Of a stretch of 11,621 nucleotides of DNA, positions 6,518 through 11,621 are shown piece by piece; positions within the stretch are counted from its first letter, which is position 1; each line of letters opens with the position of its first letter. The translations under genes and the position numbers were made by a program. This stretch comes from Desulfobacteraceae bacterium. GTDB taxonomy: Bacteria > Desulfobacterota > Desulfobacteria > Desulfobacterales > SURF-15. The stretch is taken from NCBI GenBank assembly GCA_003599475.1, contig QZKK01000063.1, positions 1 to 11,621 of the forward strand, read 5' to 3'. The notes beneath the pieces are model-generated. The model did no database searches, was not told where the DNA came from, and saw only the letters and a list, made by a program, of their open reading frames with translations.

Positions 6518-7489
6518 CTAGACCACAAAAATCAGGACAAGGCTCACGACCATGGCGTAAATCGCCGTCGATTGGGCTACGGCTTGTCCGACGAGCATGG
6601 TTCGCATCAAATCGGCGGTGATATCCAGATTCCGCGCGATCCATTTCACGGCGCTTTCCGCCGTCAACCCGTTTCCGATTCCGGGGCCGATCCCACCGAA
6701 TCCCATGCTGATGCCGGCGCTCAACAATGCCATCGCGGCGCTCAAGGAGCTGGATTCCGGGAAAGCCTTGAAGATCAGAATGAAACTGACCAGCAGGCCG
6801 AAGATGGAAGGCGTCTGAGATACCGCCTGCCCCACCAGCATGGCAGTCGTCACCTGCCCGACCGATTGAGGCTGGCGCGAAATCCCCTCGCAGCTTCCTC
6901 CGGCCGCCATCCCGCTGCCGATCCCCGAGCCGATCGCCGCAAGCCCCGTGCTCACTCCCGCACCAATGAGAGCAGCCCAGGTAGGAGAAACGGGAGCGGT
7001 GAAATCGATGAACATCAGCATGAACGAAACGACCAGAGCAAAAATCGCAGGCGTCTGTGATACGGCCGAACCGATCAGCATATTGATGAGAATGGCATTG
7101 GAAGCTTCCGGTTGCCGCGCCGATCCGATACAGGCTTCGGCGGCGGGAAAACCAGAACCGATTCCGGAGCCGAATGCCCCGAACCCGATGCTGATTCCAG
7201 CTCCGAGAAGCGCCGGCGCCTTCAGGATTCCCGCCTCCGGGAAGTTCATAAAAAGGAGCAGAAGGGACACCACCAGGGCAAAAATCGCCGAAGACTCGGT
7301 GATTGCCTGCCCGATCAACATCAATTTGAACAGTTCAGGCGATTTTTCCGGCCGGCTCGAGATGGCCTCATTGGCCCGGCCGGCCGTATAACCGATTCCA
7401 ATGGCCGCTCCGACGGCACCGAATCCGATGGCGATGCCGCTTCCGAGATAAGCGGAAAATTTGATGAGGGTGCCAGTATCCAATTCCAT
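6518..7489 (-). CDS. atpE: Fused four-hairpin ATP synthase c subunit with one carboxylate
   Basis: A 323-residue protein of four tandem c-subunit hairpins (eight membrane helices), period 80-81: about 1-82, 83-162, 163-242 and 243-323, joined by linkers of about ten residues. Each unit has the glycine-rich TM1 motif and the TM2 motif G(Q/S)AxxxSxxIF/Y. The TM2 ion-binding acid is E65 in hairpin 1 (TESSAIF), but Gln in the others: Q145 (SQTPAIF), Q225 (SQTPSIF) and Q306 (AQSTAIY). I checked the codons GAG, CAG, CAG and CAA on the strand. At the TM1 ligand position the residues are I32, S112, S192 and N273. The frame is intact, so this is not a pseudogene. Hairpin 4 is the most like the neighbouring 82-residue c subunit, consistent with origin by duplication. 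It likely takes part in a mixed c-ring. ATG 7489 lies four bases after the atpB stop, with a weak ribosome-binding site, so translation is probably coupled to atpB. Confidence 0.93.
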   Translation of the reverse strand: MELDTGTLIKFSAYLGSGIAIGFGAVGAAIGIGYTAGRANEAISSRPEKSPELFKLMLIGQAITESSAIFALVVSLLLLFMNFPEAGILKAPALLGAGISIGFGAFGSGIGSGFPAAEACIGSARQPEASNAILINMLIGSAVSQTPAIFALVVSFMLMFIDFTAPVSPTWAALIGAGVSTGLAAIGSGIGSGMAAGGSCEGISRQPQSVGQVTTAMLVGQAVSQTPSIFGLLVSFILIFKAFPESSSLSAAMALLSAGISMGFGGIGPGIGNGLTAESAVKWIARNLDITADLMRTMLVGQAVAQSTAIYAMVVSLVLIFVV

Positions 7490-7493
7490 GGGT

Positions 7494-8168
7494 TTATTTT
7501 ACCTGCACAGAGATGTACACGATGGTCAACATGGTGAAAACGAAGGCTTGAATGGTACCGACAAAGAGCCCGAAGAAGGCATTGAGCACCGGGGGGAGAA
7601 GGATATTGAAGCTTAAGTAGGATACGACCAGAATGATGATGGAACCTCCCATGATATTGCCGAAAAGACGGAATGAAATCGAGATGACCTTTGAAAGCTC
7701 ACCGATGACGTTGAGAGGCGCCATAAAGAACATGGGCGCACAGTATTCTTTGAGGTATTCCTTGATCCCCTTGGATTTGATGCCTGCATAATGAGCGATG
7801 ACAAACCCGAGAATGCCCAAGCCAAGCGGGGTGTTGAGATCTCTGGTCGGCTCCTCCAGATGCGGGATGATTCCCAGCCAGTTTGAAAAAACGAGAAAAA
7901 GAAACAGGGCGCAGGTCATGGGCCCGTATTTTTTTGCAAGCTCCTTCCCCAGGGCATCTTCCGTCAGTCCGAAGAACTGGGAAACGAAAAGCTCTCCCAC
8001 CACCTGCCATAAACCGGGAACGACCCCTCTTTTCCGGGTGGTCAGGATTCCGAAAAAAATCAGGAGGGCGATGACGATCCAGGTCATCACCACGGCCTCC
8101 AGATTGAAGACCAATGTGTACCCCCCCAAATGAACGATCAGTTGATGAACCCGGCCCAATTCGCCCAT
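7494..8168 (-). CDS. atpB: ATP synthase Fo subunit a
   Basis: A 224-residue integral membrane protein forming the ion half-channels next to the c-ring. Visible landmarks are TRDLNTPLGL (109-118), the essential arginine R167 in SFRLFGN on the long tilted helix, E157 in GELSKV, and the closing helix GTIQAFVFTML (204-214). About five to six hydrophobic segments can be seen. Length is typical for the short a subunits of this group. The ATG at 8168 is chosen because AGAGGA lies about five bases upstream and the start falls ten bases after the atpI stop. An upstream alternative start at 8201 would overlap atpI and adds a non-membrane basic stretch. Retention of R167 shows this Fo is built for ion translocation, not degraded. 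Confidence 0.95.
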   Translation of the reverse strand: MGELGRVHQLIVHLGGYTLVFNLEAVVMTWIVIALLIFFGILTTRKRGVVPGLWQVVGELFVSQFFGLTEDALGKELAKKYGPMTCALFLFLVFSNWLGIIPHLEEPTRDLNTPLGLGILGFVIAHYAGIKSKGIKEYLKEYCAPMFFMAPLNVIGELSKVISISFRLFGNIMGGSIIILVVSYLSFNILLPPVLNAFFGLFVGTIQAFVFTMLTIVYISVQVK

Positions 8169-8178
8169 ATATCCTCTT

Positions 8179-8565
8179 CTATGTCTTGCCGGCTGCGTCA
8201 AGATTGAATAAACGGTAACAATGATCGGCTAGGATAACCAGTTGGACCATGAAGATGCCGAAGACGGTGCTGATGAGATCGATTTCGTCGAATCTTATCG
8301 CGGCCACCAGGGGAACCCCGAGAAGCGCACACCGGATGCCCAGCGAAAGAAGAGAGTACAAATAGGTGCGCTTTTTGGATTTTCCGATTCTGAAAGTGAG
8401 CATCTCCCCCATCAAAATAAAGTTTGAGATGCTGAACAATGTGCCAAAGACCAGGCCCTTGCCTACTTCCCTGCACCCGGCTGCGATCGCCAGCAGTGCG
8501 ATGAGGATGGCCGCAGCCAGTGCTCTTGAACAGTATTTTTTTTCCACCTCCCGAGTCGGGCTCAT
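8179..8565 (-). CDS. atpI: ATP synthase subunit I (AtpI-like assembly protein)
   Basis: A 128-residue protein with four hydrophobic segments (about 14-29, 37-55, 68-90, 96-116), placed just before atpB. It fits the ATP-synt_I family, whose members help assemble the c-ring. The start ATG at 8565 overlaps the upstream stop (ATGA), with GGAG nine bases before it. An alternative is AtpR of N-type ATPases, which also sits before atpB and carries intramembrane arginines (R78 here in GIRCALLG). I prefer AtpI because of the four segments, the length, and the lack of the N-ATPase gene order (beta and epsilon upstream, alpha and gamma downstream). An assembly factor is of interest here because the ring may have to combine two unlike c proteins. 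Confidence 0.72.
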   Translation of the reverse strand: MSPTREVEKKYCSRALAAAILIALLAIAAGCREVGKGLVFGTLFSISNFILMGEMLTFRIGKSKKRTYLYSLLSLGIRCALLGVPLVAAIRFDEIDLISTVFGIFMVQLVILADHCYRLFNLDAAGKT

Positions 8566-8843
8566 CCTTTCGGCTCCTCTTTGGTCGGCTCCTCTTTGGA
8601 TTTCTTCCGGGGTGCGGTCACTTCCATGATTTGACGGTAGGAGACAATCCCTCCGCCGATTACGCCCAAAATCGTAAAAAGCGCAATGAAGATTCCTTTC
8701 GTATGCAGCCATTTGTCGAGATAGTAGCCGATAAAGAAACAGAAGAGAATGCAGCCGGCCATGGTCAGGCCGATCTGCATGACAATCTGCAGGTTTTCAG
8801 CCCAGGATCGATTCTTGTTGAAATCGAAAAGCATCGTAAGCAT
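8562..8843 (-). CDS. atpZ: AtpZ/ATPase gene 1-like protein of the Fo operon
   Basis: A small protein of about 93 residues with two membrane helices (~20-41 and ~50-69). The first ends in GYYLDKWL and the second contains GVIGGGIVSYRQ, the pattern of the AtpZ/AtpQ family (ATPase_gene1) found first in many split Fo operons. The C-terminus is charged (KKSKEEPTKEEPKG). In other bacteria AtpZ and AtpI cooperate in rotor assembly or stability and have been linked to Mg2+/Ca2+ uptake; here the role is inferred from family and position. The start is uncertain. ATG 8843 gives the usual family length, ATG 8834 is as good, and none has a strong Shine-Dalgarno; ATG 8888 would add 15 basic residues. It is the first gene of the operon. 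Confidence 0.8.
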   Translation of the reverse strand: MLTMLFDFNKNRSWAENLQIVMQIGLTMAGCILFCFFIGYYLDKWLHTKGIFIALFTILGVIGGGIVSYRQIMEVTAPRKKSKEEPTKEEPKG

Positions 8844-9185
8844 CGGTCCATGGAGGCGTCGTCGTCCACGAACCTGTAAACCGTTCATAAAACCGTCGGG
8901 AAGCAAAATTACGGTAACAGTTTCGAGCTTTGCTAAACTACAGGCAAGGTCACACAGGGTTCGGTTTTTGGAACCCTTTCCGACCGGGGTCATTTTAAAA
9001 CACCCAATGAAAACCTGAATCGATACAAATTACGAATTTTTATGGTTATCAGACAGGTTTCTCCCATGTCAAGCGATTTGATCATGAGCGAAAATCTATG
9101 ATATAAGCGCAATGTGGGTTGCGGAGGAAACGTGGGGGGTTGACCCCGCTTGGAGCGATGGAAACTCGGGCCAACAGGTATTGCA
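8844..9185. other. Divergent intergenic region between atpZ and the DHH gene
   Basis: About 340 bp with lower GC in the middle, between two diverging operons. It must hold promoters for both. The rightward one is proposed at 9078-9107. For the leftward (atp) side I see only a TAAAAT near 8994-8999 without a good -35 box. An inverted repeat GGGTTC...GAACCC (8957-8976, 8-base loop) lies in what would be the atp leader. No heptamer array and no convincing gene are present. Confidence 0.6.
9078..9107 (+). promoter_or_regulatory. Putative sigma70-type promoter for the DHH-MBL-precorrin operon
   Basis: TTGATC (9078-9083, 4/6 to TTGACA) and TATAAG (9102-9107, 5/6 to TATAAT) are 18 bp apart. Transcription would start near 9114, leaving a leader of about 70 bases before ATG 9186. 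The leader contains GGAGG (9123-9127) that is not used by the chosen start. By eye only. Confidence 0.4.
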
Positions 9186-10166
9186 ATGACTCTGTCAAAA
9201 TTGAGAAGATTCTATCATCAATTCTCCTCCGATCACCAGGTTTTGGTATTGATCAATGCGGATCCGGATTCGCTTGCCTGTGCGATGGCGGTGAAAAGGC
9301 TGCTGTGGCAGAAAGTCGCGGGGGTAACTCTGTCAAACGTCAATGACATCAAACGTCCCGATAACCTTGCCATGATACGGCTGCTGGGAATTCAGCTCAG
9401 TTCCTTAAACGAGATCGATCCGGACAGGTTCCAGCGTGTGGTCATCGTCGACTCCCAACAGGATCATCATGGGGCGTTTGCGCGCTTTCATGTCGATGCG
9501 GTGATCGATCACCATCCGGACACATCCCCATCGATGGCATTCAAGGACATTCGCCCCGACTACGGATCCGCTTCCACGATCATGACCGAGTATCTGCGGG
9601 CGGCGAAAATCAAACCGTCGAAGAAGCTGGCCACGGCCCTTTTTCATGCAATCAAAACCGATACGAGCAACTTCGAGCGGCCGGCCCTCATCGAAGATAT
9701 GAGGGCTTTTCAATTTCTCTTCCGGCATGCCAACATCCATCTTGCCCGAAAAATCGAACAGGCCGAGTTGAGATTCGACTTTCTGAAGTATTTCAAGAAG
9801 GCCCTTCAGGACATGACCCTGCGAAGAGGCCGATTGTTCATTCACCTGGGGACGATTCCAAGCGCAGACATCTGCGTGGTGATTGCAGACTTTTTCATGA
9901 AGGTAAACTCCATTCGCTGGAGCATCGTTTCAGGCATCCATGACAGGCGCCTGATTGTCGTGTTGAGAAACGACGGCCTCCGCAAGAATGCCGGAAAGAT
10001 CGCCAGAATGAGCTTCGGAGAATTGGGTTCGGGCGGCGGCCACAAGAGCATGGCTCGGGCGGAAATTTCCATAGAAGATCTTCAGGCGCATGTTGAACCG
10101 GCAGACGAAAAGCAGGTGTGCCAGTGGATCATCCGTCAGATCGAAAAAAAGGGGGGGGCTCAATGA
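9186..10166 (+). CDS. DHH family phosphoesterase (NrnA/RecJ-like)
   Basis: A 326-residue protein with a DHH domain followed by a DHHA1 domain. Motifs: I, NADPDSLA (24-31; D26 and D28 metal ligands); II, VIVDS (D89); III, DHH (108-110); IV, KTDTSNF (D159); and the DHHA1 substrate loop GSGGGH (281-286). These are the Mn2+ ligands of phosphodiesterases that act on short oligonucleotides, cyclic dinucleotide breakdown products or phosphoadenosine phosphate, so a cytoplasmic hydrolase of that type is likely; the substrate cannot be told. In motif I an Asn (N24) stands where NrnA-type proteins usually have His. The ATG at 9186 is preferred (AGG seven bases upstream); the frame is open to a TTG at 9150 that would add 12 residues unlike the family. 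Its stop overlaps the next start (ATGA). Confidence 0.88.
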   Translation: MTLSKLRRFYHQFSSDHQVLVLINADPDSLACAMAVKRLLWQKVAGVTLSNVNDIKRPDNLAMIRLLGIQLSSLNEIDPDRFQRVVIVDSQQDHHGAFARFHVDAVIDHHPDTSPSMAFKDIRPDYGSASTIMTEYLRAAKIKPSKKLATALFHAIKTDTSNFERPALIEDMRAFQFLFRHANIHLARKIEQAELRFDFLKYFKKALQDMTLRRGRLFIHLGTIPSADICVVIADFFMKVNSIRWSIVSGIHDRRLIVVLRNDGLRKNAGKIARMSFGELGSGGGHKSMARAEISIEDLQAHVEPADEKQVCQWIIRQIEKKGGAQ

Positions 10167-10942
10167 CAGAAAAAGCCGGCCTTGCCGTTACAATCCTCGG
10201 TTCTGGAACCTGTGTGCCCTCTCTGAGAAGAAGCTCGTGTTCCGTGCTCGTTGAAATAAACGGAACGAAGCTTCTATTCGATTCCGGCCCCGGCACCCTG
10301 AGGCGGATGCTCAGAACGGGTACCACCATTTTCGATATTTCCTACATCTTCTACAGTCATCGCCATCCGGACCACACAAGCGAGCTTGTTCCATTTCTGT
10401 TTGCTACGAAGTATCCGAACAGCACCCGGCGCCTGGAGCCATTGACGATCATCGCAGGCAGGGGGTTTTCTTCCTTTTACCGGGGGCTCCAGTCGGTATA
10501 CGGAAGCTGGATCGACATCGGCGAACGCCTTCGCGTCTTGGAGATGAGCAACACAGGAAAGGACAATCGCCGGTTCGACGGTTTCGAGGTTCATTCGATA
10601 CCTGTCGAGCATCTGGACGAAAGCATCGCTTTCCGGATCACCGGATCCAACGGGAAAACCGTCGTCTACTCGGGAGACTCCGATGTCTGTGAAAACCTCG
10701 TGGAGATTGCCGAAAGAGCGGACCTTTTTATCTGCGAATCCGCATTCCCGGATGAATCGAAGGTGCAGGGGCATTTGACCCCGTCACGCGCAGGAATGAT
10801 CGCCTCCAGGGCACGTGTCGGGAAGCTGGTTCTCACCCATCTTTATCCGGAATGCGACTCGGCCGATATCGAGAAGGAGTGTCGAAAGACTTACAACGGC
10901 CCTCTGGTGCTTGCGGAGGATTTGATGCGGTTTGAACTTTGA
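10163..10942 (+). CDS. MBL-fold metallo-hydrolase, RNase Z-like
   Basis: A 259-residue metallo-beta-lactamase-fold hydrolase. Starting from ATG 10163 the motifs are GSGTCVPS (13-20), the di-zinc motif SHRHPDH (H66, H68, D70, H71), H150 in VEHLD, the bridging Asp D172 in YSGDSD, an ESAFPDE loop (192-198), GHLTP (H204 region) and the final His in LTHLYP (H226). This arrangement is that of the RNase Z/ElaC-like branch rather than the class B lactamases, but I do not see the long exosite arm needed to call it tRNase Z, so a phosphodiesterase of unknown substrate is the safe label. The start overlaps the DHH stop by four bases, with a run of G (AAGGGGGGGG) acting as ribosome-binding site, and its stop overlaps the next start. 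The close coupling to a DHH enzyme suggests both act on nucleotides or RNA. Confidence 0.88.
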   Translation: MTEKAGLAVTILGSGTCVPSLRRSSCSVLVEINGTKLLFDSGPGTLRRMLRTGTTIFDISYIFYSHRHPDHTSELVPFLFATKYPNSTRRLEPLTIIAGRGFSSFYRGLQSVYGSWIDIGERLRVLEMSNTGKDNRRFDGFEVHSIPVEHLDESIAFRITGSNGKTVVYSGDSDVCENLVEIAERADLFICESAFPDESKVQGHLTPSRAGMIASRARVGKLVLTHLYPECDSADIEKECRKTYNGPLVLAEDLMRFEL

Positions 10943-11621
10943 TCTCCAAGCGCTATTATCCTGTAAACTTAAGTATTGAAAACCGTGCATGCCTTGTCGT
11001 CGGAGGCGGCGCCGTGGCGATTCGAAAGGTGACCTCCCTGCTCGCTTGCGGTGCACGGGTTACGGTGATCAGCCCCCGCGCCGGGGATCGATTGCGCTCG
11101 CTTGCCGCTGCCGGAGAAATCGAATGGATCCGGAGAACGTATCGGTCCGATGATTTGGCATCGATGTTTCTGGTGATCGGCGCAACCAACGACCGGCAGG
11201 TCAACCGAAGGATTTACCTCGATTCGGAACGCACCGGAAAGCTTTGCAACATCGTCGACCAACCCGATCTCTGCAATTTTATCCTGCCTTCCGTGGTCCG
11301 CCGCGGGGATCTGATCATTTCGATATCGACTTCCGGCCAGAGCCCTGCATTCGCGAAAAAACTCAGGCAGGACCTCGAGACAGCGTACGGGGATGAATAC
11401 GATCGCTTCCTCCGGTTGATGGGCGCGGTCAGGAAAAAGCTCCTGGGCAGATCCGATCCGCCGGAGGCACATAAAGCGGCCTTCGAAAAGCTGATCCAAA
11501 AGGGCCTGTTCGAACGGATACGAAACGGTGAAAGAAAGTGCATCGATGCTTTGCTGCATGAGGTGCTGGGGGACGGATTCACTTATGAAGAGCTGATGGG
11601 GGGAGTCCGGAAATCCGAAGC
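10939..11621 (+). CDS. Precorrin-2 dehydrogenase, SirC/Met8/CysG-N-like (3' end outside window)
   Basis: The frame starts at TTG 10939-10941, overlapping the previous stop (TTGA), and stays open to the right edge (227 codons seen). It begins ISKRYYPVNLSIENR, then the NAD-binding turn VVGGGAVAIRK, ATND (~89-92 region), IVDQPDLCNFILPS, and ISTSGQSPAFAKKLRQDLE, all standard for the enzyme that oxidises precorrin-2 to sirohydrochlorin with NAD+. In some homologues it also inserts Fe2+ to make siroheme. In sulfate reducers siroheme feeds dissimilatory sulfite reductase and the alternative (Ahb) haem pathway; this link is inferred. The C-terminal part (~160 on) corresponds to the dimerisation/helical domain. 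There is no ATG near the family start, so TTG is the likely initiator, possibly relying on coupling to the MBL gene. Confidence 0.92.
   Translation, partial: MISKRYYPVNLSIENRACLVVGGGAVAIRKVTSLLACGARVTVISPRAGDRLRSLAAAGEIEWIRRTYRSDDLASMFLVIGATNDRQVNRRIYLDSERTGKLCNIVDQPDLCNFILPSVVRRGDLIISISTSGQSPAFAKKLRQDLETAYGDEYDRFLRLMGAVRKKLLGRSDPPEAHKAAFEKLIQKGLFERIRNGERKCIDALLHEVLGDGFTYEELMGGVRKSE

Noticed and set aside
6518..7489. Fused c gene as a pseudogene or assembly artefact of repeated c genes
   Set aside because: The frame is intact over 323 codons, the hairpins differ clearly from one another, and the helix-packing and TM2 surroundings are conserved, so neither decay nor misassembly of identical copies is likely.
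5092..8843. N-type ATPase operon (AtpQ/AtpR type)
   Set aside because: The first two small genes could be read as AtpQ and AtpR, and the single c has an N-type-like E32/E65 pair. However, beta and epsilon upstream and alpha and gamma downstream are missing, and the second protein has four membrane segments with AtpI-like length.
9119..9346. 75-codon + strand frame overlapping the start of the DHH gene
   Set aside because: It is out of frame with the DHH gene, which shows motif I in this stretch; the peptide has no recognisable feature.

Overview
The window reads as a chromosomal segment of a Gram-negative anaerobe, most likely a member of Desulfobacterota (former Deltaproteobacteria, Desulfobacterales-like). 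This placement is inferred from three things: the style of the Fo genes (atpZ-atpI-atpB-atpE, plus a b'/b pair in which b has a signal-like N-terminus); a precorrin-2 dehydrogenase of the type used by sulfate reducers for siroheme-dependent haem synthesis; and spacers rich in seven-base tandem repeats. No phylogenetic search was possible.

Layout. Positions 1-849 (+) hold the 3' part of a YibQ-type divergent polysaccharide deacetylase. Positions 850-1203 form a repeat-rich spacer ending in a sigma70-like promoter. Positions 1204-3786 (+) encode the disaggregase ClpB, and 3854-5017 (+) an M20 carboxypeptidase. Converging on these from the right is a minus-strand membrane-sector ATP synthase operon (8843 down to 5092): atpZ, atpI, atpB (a), a giant c-subunit gene with four fused hairpins, a normal 82-residue c subunit, b' and b. 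No F1 gene (alpha, beta, gamma, delta, epsilon) is in the window. Divergently, from 9186 to the right edge (+), a tightly overlapped operon encodes a DHH phosphoesterase, a metallo-beta-lactamase-fold hydrolase and a precorrin-2 dehydrogenase (right end cut).

The main point of interest is the rotor. The 323-residue c subunit has four clear c-subunit hairpins, but the ion-binding glutamate of TM2 is kept only in hairpin 1 (E65) and is Gln in the other three (Q145, Q225, Q306). Directly downstream is a single-hairpin c subunit with a complete Na+-type two-carboxylate site (E32, E65 with V63, S66, T67, Y70). Together they suggest a mixed c-ring with fewer ion sites than hairpins, comparable in logic to the hybrid ring of Acetobacterium woodii and to V-type rotors. 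That would favour ATP-driven ion pumping or operation at a changed ion/ATP ratio. The two c genes are separated by an 84-bp inverted array of seven-base repeats and have very different ribosome-binding sites, which could set their relative amounts.

A second theme is the spacer repeats. Several intergenic stretches carry seven-base tandem repeats, each with its own sequence, often starting right at a stop codon.
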